A stretch of DNA of 64,000 bases from Schistocephalus solidus (Eukaryota; Platyhelminthes; Cestoda; Diphyllobothriidea; Diphyllobothriidae). The notes under the pieces are model-generated. The model did no database searches. It was not told where the DNA came from and saw only the letters and a list, made by a program, of their open reading frames with translations. The stretch lies in assembly GCA_017591395.1 (NCBI GenBank), contig WEDG01000860.1, positions 1 through 64,000 of the forward strand. The letters run 5' to 3'. Position 1 is the first letter of the stretch. Every line of letters starts with the position of its first letter. The translations under genes and the position numbers were made by a program. Shown here one piece after another: positions 22,501 through 35,959 of the stretch.

Positions 22501-25500
22501 ACGAAGGCAAGCCTCAACAAAGTATGTGTTCAGTCATTCATCCCTGTTTTGGTAAAAGAGCAGACAGCAAATACAGGAGGGGGGAGGCTAAGAGCAAGCA
22601 AGCCGAGGACGGCGTGCATTGAAGTTGAAAAAGGATGATTTTATTCCGTATTTTGCAGGGCCTCATTAGTAAGCATCTGATCGTTCAGTTGTTCCTGTTC
22701 CAATGAAGATACAGAAAGGAAGCCAGCGAGTTCACGCCAAAGGTCGGAAGTGGTTTCCCAGAGAATACGCGATCGTGTGCTTCGTATGAGAGGTTAACCT
22801 TACAGGTCTAAGGGAATAGTCGCGCCTAGACCTCATAATAGCCGGAAAAAACATTGTTCTGGCTGCCTGAGCGACTCTGCGGGTTCTGGCGTTCAGATTA
22901 TTTTAACGCAGTTAATGTAACTACTAGCAATTAACACCCATGATTCGTTGCAAAGTACAAATAAAGAAACAGTCGTCTAAAAATGTGACTAAACTCGACT
23001 CGACTTTCATACACAGCCAGAAGACTATAAATCGGTAACACCCTAAGTAATTATAAGACATAGAAAGTGGGGAATTGTATAGGAATTTAATTCCTTGTGA
23101 CCCCGTCGGGAAGTTTAAAGGTAAACCACGAAGGGGGGGAAGGGGGTGAACACTAGAGAACGGAAATATCGGGAACTGGAAGAAAAACAGAGCTCGGGTT
23201 CAGGAGAGGCGGAAAAAGCGAAAATAGCACCGGTTTAATCAACAAGTTCAGTCGAAAAAAGAAAGTGAAGCACAAATTCTAACCTTGGAATTACCGATCG
23301 TAGTGAATATAAAGTACTAAAGACTTCGAAAAAACTACAGTTTCATAAAAATTCGATGCGAATTTCCTGTAATAAAATAATACGTGAAATGGTAGGATAG
23401 GGCACATAGCCGGAATGGGTTTCATAGGCAAGGCTCGGCAATAAGTTTATTCAGGCATTCGGTAAGAAGTTAAAATGAAGATTAAGTTTAAAGGTCGGGT
23501 TTGGGTTGGAGTTAGGGACCTGCGTCTTACGGCCCCACCCGTATAGCCCCGATTATCACCGATTGCCATAAGACCTCGACTACACACCATATCCACGAAA
23601 CTTCCGGACGGTGAGCAAACAGAGCTGAGGGGGATATAATTCATCCACGACAGTGAAACTAATCTTAACGACATAAATAACCAAGGAGGGCAGCCATTTT
23701 TCACGCGGCCTTCTCAATATCCCCAAGGATACAAGTAACAGACAAAGAGAGTACAATGAATGTGCATAGTTTCACCACGTGCAGTAAGAAAAGGACGACT
23801 GTGTAAACAAGCTATGACGAGAATGCAAGTGATACGGCTTGTGATATCTTCAAGTGTTGAACTAACCCATAGAGGAGGGAGAGGCCGTGGAGGAGGCCAT
23901 TCGCATCGAAGTGTAGTCACCATGACGATGATGATTAAGATCACCCACCGGGTTATGGGACCTCGAGTAGGCGGTGGAGGAGGTGCTAAGAGCCTCTTCT
24001 TCCTCCTCCTCACCCTCTTCTTCAGCATCTCGGTCGCCAAAACCCCCTCCGGTCAGAGGCCGCGGGGGACAGACGCTGAGAAAGCGGGGAGCGGCAAAGG
24101 TATCGCCACCAGTGCCAGTTCCGCTGGTAGGATCTGACAGTCGGACACGCCGTATCGAGGCAGGCAGGGCGAGGTCAACACCACCGCCATCAGCCACAGC
24201 ACCCAGTGAAAGTTTGGACCCCAGATGCGGCTGTTGCTGCTGCTGGCGGTACGCAGGATAGTCGTAGACGTCGGACACCCGATGATAGGGCACTGTGTCC
24301 ACAAAGAGGCTCTGTGTGGGATCTGCTTCACCCAATCGTTGCCGGATGACTAGCTTAGTGGGCTGGTAGTCCTCGGGCGCACTGGAGGGTAGAAAAGAGA
24401 CAGTTAGAAAAAAAGGGACTGCAGAGAAGACAGACCGTTATCAAGCAGAAAAGACAGGGAAGTGAGGGACATTTGCCACTAACAAGCGACTGCGAGGGGG
24501 AGGATGCGTCAGGGAGGTGGTTCTAGGCAGCAGTCTCAGATACAGTTTAAACCTCAGAAGACTAACAGATGGAATACACGTGATTAAAATAATTCGGACA
24601 GAGGGCAAAGATTGATCTTTATCAAAAAAAGACGACTCTGTGTTCTCGATTCACAAAAGCACTCCGAGCTGTAACCTATTGGCAGTGCACTGATGTGTAC
24701 ACAACCAACTCCACATGACTGGCCACAGGGGCCCCAATCACAGGAGAGACGCCCAGTATTTACTGGTCAGACCCGGACAGGTCGACGGGTAAGGCTCCAC
24801 AGTGTGAGGCCTCCTGACACCCGTGCCGCATGGGGATTGAGTATTCCGTTCAGGGGCTATAACGGTGGGGTTCACATGTATCGGGTAGATTCAAGTATCT
24901 AAGGTTGTACAGGGTTCCTATTACGGCGTCTGCTGGGAGCGAACTGCTAGAGGTCAACTTAATAACTAGGGAAAAAGATCCTGCGACGATCATTTACAGG
25001 CCCGCAATCAGCGAAATCGGCGCATTAAATCGAACCAAGTTCACCGTCTAAAATTGTGGAATTGCCATTGCCTGCCTGCACAGCGGAGTTATCCAAGCTT
25101 TGCCATGCTGTTGACGGTATAAATTCACGACCAATGTCACAGTTGTGAGCCTTCAGTAGCCCCTTAAACGCCTGTGGACTAAAAGGCACCTCTTCGGCGA
25201 AGATAAACATCGCTGCTAGCGTAAAATCACACCTAGGCCTAAACCAAAATACCTGCCGTCCATTTTTCTCCGACGAACTGTCGTTATCTTGTTCTGTCAA
25301 CAAGGGAACCCCGCACAGGAGGCCTGACCGAAGTCTACTACAGGTTCGCAAGTACATACACTTTCATCCTTTAGCTGCCATTGAAATGGCAGAATATGCT
25401 AAAAAGACAGTTACAGGTGGTGCAAAACTGCAAGTCCCTGTTCTCGCAGTCTAACGATCTAACAGACGCACCAACCCCTAAAGACGCCAGTTCCATTTTC

Positions 25501-28500
25501 CTGTGAAAAATCCTGACAATCTGATAGACGCTACTGCTGCTGTCATCCATAGGTCCCATTTTCCAATTGTTAGCATTCAAATTCCCCACCTCCCCGCACC
25601 AAACCCTGAAGACGCCAGTTACATTGTTCCATGAACATCTTGTTACTTTATTCGACGACTTTAGATATGTCCCTTCTCCTTAAGTCCTGATCTTTTCCGC
25701 TAGTACACATTTTACCTCATTTTTCAAGCATATCCCCCAAGGGATCGAAAACGTTTGATGCCAAGGGTACTATTGTCGGAATCACTTCTCTCCACAAAAG
25801 TGTAAGTCTTTTCGTCCAATTGCTTCTTCATCTTCGGTTTACCGAACAGGTTATGAAGAAGGAGACACGATCACTGGATTCTCACTCAAATCCATCATCA
25901 GATAAGGGTATTGGAGCGCCCAGATTATGCAGCATTTAGAGGATGTAGTTGCTAGGCCACTACATGCCTATCACCATTGGCAGTTCCGAGTGCAGCGCAG
26001 ATAGTTGTCTGATCGACCAGCTGTTGCAGTATGCAGTTACCTTGCCGTTGCTGTGCCCCAGCGTGCTTGTCAAGATTATCGGTTCCCACGCTCATCACAT
26101 GTGGTTCGATGATGGCCCGTTATTAGCGAACAGGCTGTCCTGATTCCTACCACGGTCTTCTCTCCTCCCCAATGTCCTAGACCCCCACAAGTTGCATATA
26201 AAGCCGAATACAGTACAGTCGTCGGAAAATAATGGTCTTCTAGTTATAAAACGGTTTTCAGTGTGTCTTTCAACTGCGACCATCACCAACTCTTGAATTC
26301 ATTGACATTCCTCCCATATACGGTGTCATCTTTCTGTTACCCTGTCTTCCCATTTCTTATTCTCCCATAGCGTCGAATCCTTTTTACAGGGAAATTTGCA
26401 AGCTTGCCTAAGAAATTGGAGGTTAGCGTTCTAACCATACTCCTCGACTTCTAGATAACTATAGTTCCCTCTTATCCAGCCATTTTCAGTTTTTCTGGAG
26501 AAAAATTTCATCTTAAGACGCATTCGGCGCGTACTCTTTTCTACTGCTAGTGCCTATGACTTCTTTCTAGACGAGATATCTTACAATGGGTAGATAATTT
26601 TTTAATCGAATTTTCAGTGGTATTGCCCACTGCACTTTGACCCCATTGATACGGAGTTTTACCGCTCAACTGGGCATGGCTTCGTAGTGGGAACGAAATA
26701 CAAAATGGCGAGATTGCATTTATCACCATAGTAGTCCCACGGTTTTACGCCAAATGTTTTTTCTCGGCATTTGAATCTTGTCCAAGGTGATTGGACAGTG
26801 GTATTTTTTACCGAGAAGTTTGACCAGTACAGCCATATATAACACCAGGACTTTAGAAACTAACACATTTTTCCCATGCGATCCTCATCTACAAAGTTAC
26901 ATGTTGAAAAACATACTACGCCCTATTATTTAGTAATATTATTTTATATATTTTTCGTCCGATGCCCTGTGGACGGACGTGGAGGCAACCCTTTGTCCAA
27001 CGTTCATTATGTTGCAATGTTATTGCAACTAATAGGGAGTTCATAGGCGTCGCCTCCCTTTACCTTAATAAGACTGAACTGAACTGACTGCACGGACCGG
27101 AAAGCGGTTTTCATACACAAGCAATCGAATTGTTCTTTATAATTTTCAGGAAATAATGCCTTCATATTCAAAACCTGATACTACTTCAGTAGCATTTTTC
27201 GCATGTACCTGGAAAGATTTGCATAGAAAACCACCAGGTGCCAGCGTGTGAATTAGCTTGAACTTATAGGCCAGGTTAATCAGTATTAAAACACAACTTA
27301 AGCCGCATTCTTGAGTTTAAGTAGAGATTCCAATCGGTTCTCATGAGTTCAATTACATAGCACAGACTGAGCTTCAAATTCCAGAATATTTTTTTTGACG
27401 CAAATGCATAACCGCCAGGCATTAGTACGAACCACGTTCTGCATGCTAGGGATCTGCGACAAACTTAACTTAGTAAGCACCGTCTTCCCTCTTAACGGCT
27501 TGAACCCACCGCAATTTGAATCAGCATAACTTTTGAGGAATCTTACCAATTCCAGACGCGCAGAGCCAGTTAGACAAATGCCAACCAAAGATTGAAACGT
27601 AAACGCATGAAAAAGCCAACAAAGAACCTGACTGACCGTTGAAAATCTGCAACGTAGCGTTTGTGTTCCTTCGAACTGTGACGCTTGTGTTTCTTCGACT
27701 TCTTCCTGCGCCGCCCCATCTCCTCGCCGTCGTCGAGATTGTCAGGGGCGAAATGGAGGCTGGGTGGCCCCATGTCCGCAGGCGGTTCTGCATCAATAGC
27801 AGGCGGACCGTAGTCATCCTCTTCTGCCCCCTCCTCCTCCTCCTCCACGTTCAACTCGACCCCCTTGCCTTTTAAGACTCGTCTGTCGCCACCGTCATCG
27901 TCTTCATCAACCTCCGCGCCAACCGGGTGAATAACTGGAGGCGATGAGAAGCTTTTCAGGGAGGAGTCGCCGGACACACTGACGGGTGCCACCGGCGTAG
28001 CCGTATAGGACGCCCGAATAGGACTGCGATCCCCAGTTTCGGCAGTGGGGGAGCTGCGGAAAGTGTTGGCAGTTTTTATGACAGTCTTCAATAAGGGCGC
28101 TGTCAACTCGAACCCAACTGATAGGGGTTTAGGGTGCACAATCTTGATTCGAGGTGCCTCTGCAGACTTCCAGAGGGTTCGGGCAGAATTCCGCGCACGG
28201 TTTTTCCTCCATGGCCGTTGCTGCTGCTGCTGTCGTCGAGGTTTCGTGATCGTACCAAGAGAGTGCGGACGCCTGCGAGAATGCATTTTGGACGGTCCCT
28301 TAGCGGCTGTGCCGTCGCCACCGCCGCCGACGAACGCTGACTGAGGTGCTTTGGGTTCCGGGGAGAGCTGAAGGCCGCGCATGGCCTGCGGACCGGGAGA
28401 CTGGAGCGGATAGTTTGCTAGCCTGCACCAACCCACTGGAAAGAGGTCCCGGCTGTCAAAACGCGTCCAGTAATCGAAGGCACCCGACCAGCCATCGAAG

Positions 28501-31500
28501 CTCACTAGGACGTGCAGACCGGCTACGTTGCCGATAGTTGCTGGGCAGATGAGCTGGGCATTGTGACGGTCCACTGCCTCAAGCTTGTCGCCAATTTTGA
28601 AGTAGTTGGCCTCGGGATCAGGAGGCGACTGTAAGCAAGAACAGGAGATTTCAAAGGGATGAATCCTTAGTCAATACTTGGGAATTCATCCCAATGCTAT
28701 GACAATTTACTAGCCAATCCGTGACTCAATCTACAAATCAATAGCTGGAAAGGACCAACCGTTTATCGGTTAGACGCACGGGACGGGCAAGCCGGATACT
28801 TAGTAGGTTTAGAAAAAAGTACTGTTACGGGTGACAAGTTGATCAAGGTGGAAGTAGCAGACGGTTATAATTGGAAAAGATAGGGGAAATCAAGACGGCT
28901 ACTAAAATAGGAGTCTGCATAGCTGTTACAGCAACTCTGACGTCCCGGCTACGTTCACTTAGCGCGGAAGTCCAAAGTACCCAAGACATTTCAACACCTC
29001 CCCTCGTACGAAAGCGTGGTTTTAAGGTTATTAAATGGTACTCGTACTTTGAATTGCAACACTCTGGATCGATAGAACTTTTCGGCTAACGGTAGGGTTG
29101 GAAAATCACCAAAAAAACCAGAAACCCCGAGGTAATGGAAAACGAGACCAGTGGTAAAACGTGATTAACGGGTGGATCCTTACAGCGGAGAATATAAAAT
29201 TTGAGAAAAATAGCATGGAAAATATATGATTTTAGGTAAACTTTATTATAAAAAAGTAATAAAAAGCAACGAAAAAACGCGCCATGATTATAAAATAAGC
29301 AAAAACTAAATCCATCGAATATATATCGATTAGATATCACATTTTCAAGAAACTAGCAAAAGTTTAATGTGAAAGGGTTTGTAAACCTGAAAAGATGTAA
29401 TTTCAGATAAAATAAAACGCTATATGCATATAAAGATCATGCATATGATGGTTTTTTAGAAAATAAATTGTTTTTTATCCCCAAACACCTTATGTAACGA
29501 ACTAAAACGATCTTCAAAAGGGAAGAATATATGAAGAATATGCAAGTAAGAAATAATAATAGCTGGGAAGTAATCTGGTGAGTTAACGCAAGGTTTAAGC
29601 AAGAGAAACGAAACTAATCCGTTGTATGGTGAGTAGGTCCATTGTAAAAGTAAGAGAACCGTAAAACAATCTTCCTATGACCAGTACGAAAATGGCAAAC
29701 GTGTCTTTTAAATAGTAACCCAAACCATCCTACTATATCGAAATAAGTAGCTAGTTATGTACACAAAACGCGGGTGATGCACGAAAGCGATCTTCACCTC
29801 TTCTGTTATTTATAAGGACACTATTTACCAGTTCATGAAATACATATCCACGAGCACACATTATCGCTTTCAAATAAATAGACATGATCGTCTACTAGAA
29901 TTTCCATATTTTATGATTCATCTGAACGAAACCTGTGCCGCTAATGGCTTGACCAATAGTTCTGTCACGCAGTGAGTTCACGCTACCCAGGTGTTGGCAA
30001 AATGTGACGGCTCTACATGCGTTTTAATAGGATGAGGGCCCATGAGTACACAAAACTGATAAAACTGATATACACCGTAACAACCATGGGAAACGAGTCC
30101 TGTGGTCAGCTGGCGGCATTCCAAGCCGATAATTTTGGCGTATCTTGATAATTTAAAAGCCTGCCGGATTAATTATAGTGAGGAATGCGCAATTGTGTCC
30201 TGGGGATTAGTTCCACGGAGTGGGCCACACTCTCCCTTCCCTCACCCGTGCACCAGGTGGCTTACTGATCGTGCGATTGGGCACAGTGGCTGACCGAGCT
30301 GCAACAATCCATCTACGCGGACCAAACACGACCTGGTTACGTACTAGGTCACATCAAAGTACAGGCGTGAATGGTGCATGTTCAGTACCTGCGTTAGCAT
30401 TGTGATTCGGGCTCATGAGTTGTGCATGCTTCGGCCAGTCAAGGTGTGGTAGTGAGAGTTGGGAAGGGGGGGGTGTAAATTCTGCGTTCTTATACCACAG
30501 ATTTTCATGAAGACGCATATGACCGAATAGGCCAATGTAGTCATCGAATGGCCTTGGGCATTGTGTTTTCAGGTAAAGCGGATACGACTGTTGTACATTC
30601 GGGCTCCTGAAATAGTTACGTCAATTTTATTGCGATGGATTAGTGCGTGACCGGTCAGAATGGTGTGTGTGCTCCCCCCCTGGGGTGTAAGCGGTACTAG
30701 TTAGGGGTAGCACCACACAGATAGCATTTGGTCACTCCATTTGTCTCGTACAGGTGGTGAATGCTCCTGTGGCCGCCTCTAACTGGTACCCAACTCTCAC
30801 CTGTGGCTCCTTGAAGCTGAGTTTTTCCCCGCGACCACACTCCGGGCAACCGTCACAACCGGTGGGCTAAACCAGGTTAATATCTCCGGTGCTGTGTGTG
30901 CCTCCAACCCCGGTAGGTAGCTTCCCAGCTCCCCCCTCTCAAAAAGTCCCACGGTGGGGCGACAGCAACCCCGTGGGCGGCCCAGGCTAGCTCGGATCAC
31001 TCTTTAACTAAAACAAAACCGCGACCCATAGTTGAGTTCAACAGCCGTCTGGGATATCCAAGCAGCCATTTTTAGGGACAGCACTACGTGCCTCCTCGCG
31101 AGAGAAGGGGCTTTATAAGGTGCCCTAAACAAATGATGGGTCTCACGTCTTCTGCAGCCAGCCACGATGCTGATGGCTGGACGGATCACCACCTCGTCAT
31201 CTCCAAGATGAGGCTCCGAATTCAACTCCGACGAAGGCCCCAAGGTAAGCGACCGCCAGATAAGTTAAATACTCTTTTGCTAAATTTGCCTGCTCACGGG
31301 TTTGATTTCAGCAACCAGATAAACCAGAAACCGGAGGACCTGCATGCTCCAGATAATAACGCTACTAAGGAGATACGATGGTGTCAACTGTGGAACGTCA
31401 TCCAGTCCACCGCCTTCGAAGTCCTCGAACGCGCATGCCGTTAAAACCAGGACTGGTTTGACAACAATGACACCAACATCAGCAACTTGCTCGCGGAGAA

Positions 31501-34500
31501 GAATGGACTACACAAAGCCTACATGGACCTTCGGACTGACGCCACTAAAGCAGCCTTCTTCAGATGCCACCGCCTTGTACAGCAACGGCTGCGGGAGATG
31601 CACGACGCCTGGATGAACCGAAAGGCTGAAGAAATCCAGGTGTATGCGGACCGCAATGAAATGAAATACTTTTTCAAAACCATTAAGGCCATCTACGGCC
31701 CGTGTATCAAGGAGACCACACCAGGGTGTGCGAAGGACAACAGGCCAATTGCCTGGACCTAGTTCTCACAAAGTCGCACGACAGCATCGACGAAGTGTCA
31801 TGTCTACCGCCGCTAGGCAAAAGTGACCACGTGGTACTGCGATGGGAGTACTCACTATTTTCTATACCAGCAAGACCCACAACAATCAGAAGGAATATAT
31901 GGCAAGGCGATTTCGGTGGAATGAGGGCCGAACTCATGCGCACTCAGTGGGAAACTTTATTCTTTGGAAACATAACCGAGGACTTGGAAACGTTCCGGGA
32001 CATACTGCACAGGCTCATCGAAAATCACTGTCCGATTTTGAGAAAAAGGTTAACCAACAGACCGCGATGGCTTACGCAGGCCTTAAAAATCGAAGTTAAC
32101 AAAAAGCGGAGATTGTGGAAAAAATCGCTTACGGACGGAACTCCTGCATCTCTAAATGCGTACAATATGAAGAGAAATCGGGTCAAGGGCCATATTTTTA
32201 GAACAAGACAGGCTTTCGAAGTGGACCTTCTGAACCGGGCCACCGTGAACCCGAAACTGTTTTACTGTTACCTCAGGCAGAATACACGGAACAAGGATCC
32301 GATACCCCTGCTGAGGACCACCGAGGGCATAGACCTTATTGAAGACGGTGCGAAGGCTGATCATCTTTCGGAATTTTTCCAGTCGGTTTTCACAAAGGAA
32401 ACGAGATACGATCACCCTACCGATGGCTTCGAAGTGAATACAATAGTCGAGACTGTTAATTTCACCGAGACTACTGTCCTCAAGGAACTTTTGGGGTTAA
32501 AGGAATCTAAGTCTCCGGGTCCTGATGAAGTACCTGCCAAGCTGTTGAAAGAGCTCGCGAGAGAGTTGGCAAAACCCCTCTCTACGCTTTTCCAAACATC
32601 ATTTCAGACCGGAAGTCTACCAGCCGACTGGAAATCCGCATGGATTACGCCACTTTATAAGGGTGGAAGCCGGGTCTCTGCAAACAATTATCGACCGGTC
32701 AGCCTAACTTCAGTTTGCTGCAAAATCATGGAAAAAATAATTAAGCAACAACTTATGCAGTTCTTCGAACATAACAATCTGCTATCCGAAGCCCAGCACG
32801 GTTTCCATAGAGGTAGATCCTGCGTCACAAATTTGCTCTACTGTTTAGAACGTTGGACTGAAGCGGTCGATAGTGGAAATACGGTGCACGCAGTCTATAT
32901 AGACTTCAAAAAGGCTTTTGATAGCGTGCCGCACCATCGCCTTCTTTATAAACTCAAACACATAGGCGTAAGAGGTAGACTTCTGACATGGATAGAAAAC
33001 TTCTTAACTGGCCGCTCACAAACTGTCCATATCAGCGAAAAACAGTCGACTAAAGTTGAGGTTGAGGAGTGGTGTTCCCCAAGGCTCTGTTCTCGGCCCT
33101 ATTTTGTTCATTGTCTACATCAACGATTGTGCCAACGAACTGGACTGCGATGTTGCCATGTTTGCCGATGATCTCAAAGTTTGGCGCGTCATTCAAACTG
33201 CGGCTGATGAAGAGAACTTGCAGGCAAACTTGAATCGACTCCAGAAATGGTCAAATGACTGGCTCTTGCCGTTTAATGAGAGCAAGTGCAACATCATACG
33301 AGTCGGGAAAAAGCAATCCTTCGAACCGTACGGTTTACAGTCTGAATGGCATTCCACTGAAAGAAGTGGATGTCCAAAAGGACCTTGGAGTCTGGATCAC
33401 GCCCTCGCTTAAACCCTCCCTACATTGCGCAAAGGTAGCGAAGTCAGCCATGTCGATTCTGTACCTCGTTAAACGAGCTTTTGCAGCCTTCACTACCGAC
33501 TGCTTCGCTAAAGTCTTCGGAACATTCGTGCGGCCACAGTTGGAGTCCGCTATCCAAGCTTGGAGACCCTGGGCGGCGAAGGACATCAACATCCTCGAAA
33601 AGGTCCAAAGGCGAGCAACCAAACTTGTCCTTGGACATGGCTCACAGCCTTATGAAACACGGCTGTCGAGTCTCAATCTCTTTCCCTTGCACTATAGACA
33701 GCTTCGGGGGACCTGATACTAACATTCCGAATACTACGCGTCCAGGACTGTTGTCTCGTCCCAGGGGATTTCTTCGAGTTAGCAAAAACAACGAACTTGA
33801 GAGGTCATCCTCTCAAATTACGTGTGACTGGAGCAAGGCTAGACACTCGGAAGTACTTCTTCTCCAAAAGAGTAGTCGAAGCTTGGAAGAGTCTTCCTCT
33901 GGATGTTGTTATGTCGGACTCCTTGGAGTTTTTTAAGCGAAAGTTAGATCGATATAATGGTGCGAGCTACAACACTAACTGAAAGCTGCAAGTGTGACAT
34001 CATAAATAAGGCATTTATGATACTACTAGCTATATTTGAGTAACATTTCTTTATGTTTGTTATTTCGTTCGAGGGCTTGCATTCTCCCATTATTCCCATG
34101 CTGGGGTCCTCGAGGTCTTCGCTGCTTAACTTATTTGCACACCTTGGTGTCACCGTGAGTATTCGCATCAGCTGGACCTGGTGACCATCGTCCATGAGGT
34201 GTATGAACGTTCTCCCCTTGGTTCGAACCGCAATGGACCGAGGATGATCTGGACATATATTTCCGCCTTTGAAATCCCTCAACGGACTCTGCAATCAGCA
34301 AGGGAGAATCTGGATGATTCATGTGACCTCCGAAATGCCCCCCGTTCGACCCCCTCACAAGGGCGACAGTTTTTTCTCCTAAATATCACCGGGAGTTTTT
34401 TTTCACTGTCTGCTCTTTTTTTCAACTATGTTCCACTATGTTGGCCTCGCCAACATATCGAGATACTATTTTTTTGATACCACAACTCGCATGTACAAAT

Positions 34501-35870
34501 AGGGAATTCAAAGGTGACTCACCTACATCTCCCTCAAATATACTGATACTGATACTAAGTAGGGTTTCCATGATGATTAGCGGCCAGACATGCAAACCAC
34601 ATTAACCAAGTAGTTAGCATAGGCGATCTGCTTTTGCCTCCACCGATTTTATACTCTGTCTCATCCGGGGACTGCAAAAAAAACGCACTGAATTTTTAGA
34701 AACTTACGTCCTGGTGCTGGAAAGAAGGATATCTTTCGATTTAAAAATAAGGAAGACGATGAGTTTGTATGGTCGCCGAAACACGAGCAGTCCGCAATAC
34801 AGGTGGCCTTGTGCCAGATTCTTGAGAAATTAAGTCTCGGATTAAGATGAGAGTTAGGGCTAAGTTAAGGGTTTAGAATTAGGCTAGGAGTTCGTGGTAG
34901 CTGCAGGGTTTAAGTTTAGGGTAGGGCTTAGGTTACAATTAACGCTACATTTCTGTTTTATGTTAGGGTTAGTGTTGGAGTTAATACAAAGGGAATATTT
35001 AACCCTCACAAACTTTATCGCAAGGCCACCTATTTTAAGTGGGCAGGGCATCATTGCTTAGGCGGCCATACAAGCATTTTATACCCCTCTCCAGTAATAC
35101 AGGCAGTCTTTCGCAAAATTCCAGGAGACGTACATAATCCCCACGACTATAATCGGCCCGGAATTTAGCTAAAGTTCCCCTGTTCCTATTTCAGTCTTTC
35201 CAAAAAAACCTATTAAATTATGCATATTTTAAAACTCGACTAATCAGCGCGGTTGCGTGCTCTTTATATAGTTCAAACTGCATGCTATGCACTTTCTGCA
35301 AGGTCGATCCATTTATAGCAGCAAGTATACAATAAAGAGACCTTAAAGTGATCATAAAACATTGCAGTAGGTGTGGGCCAAGTCGTAAACTTTCCCAACA
35401 GGACCAACAAAGTTACAGATAGTACATGAACTTTCCAACTGCCACAATGGCAAACTTTGTGAAAACGAAAGGATATGCGTCTTTCAAATAACAAAAACGC
35501 AATTTTTCACAAGAAGAGTATGATAAACTAGTTGGTTAAGTGCCTACGTGGATGTAAGACGAAATAGCTACAAGCATAGGAAAAAGGGCAATACAGACGG
35601 ATAGAAAATGGCAGCTGAACCTGGCCGACGAAGAAAAGGGAGACTGGGATGACCATTTATGGCTCAGTAGCAGAGGTCAACCAGTCATGCCAAACCCCAG
35701 GCATTGCGGTGCCCGAGGCTCGACCTGTTGATTAAAGTCCAAAGCTCTAGCCATTGAGCCACGGGTTCTTTACCTTGTCAGTATCGACTGGGAAAAATAA
35801 CTTTATTGGACGGACAGTCACCGATTGGTCACCCACTACACCCCCTTGGGTTGGGTATGGCTGGCTAAAG

Positions 35871-35959
<89 letters not shown>

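Noticed and set aside
23974..24261. Ser/Pro-rich plus-strand open frames opposite Scm exon 4
   Set aside because: They are antisense shadows of a GC-rich real exon.
31707..33638. Minus-strand and third-frame open frames over the CR1-like LINE
   Set aside because: They are shadows of the reverse transcriptase frame.
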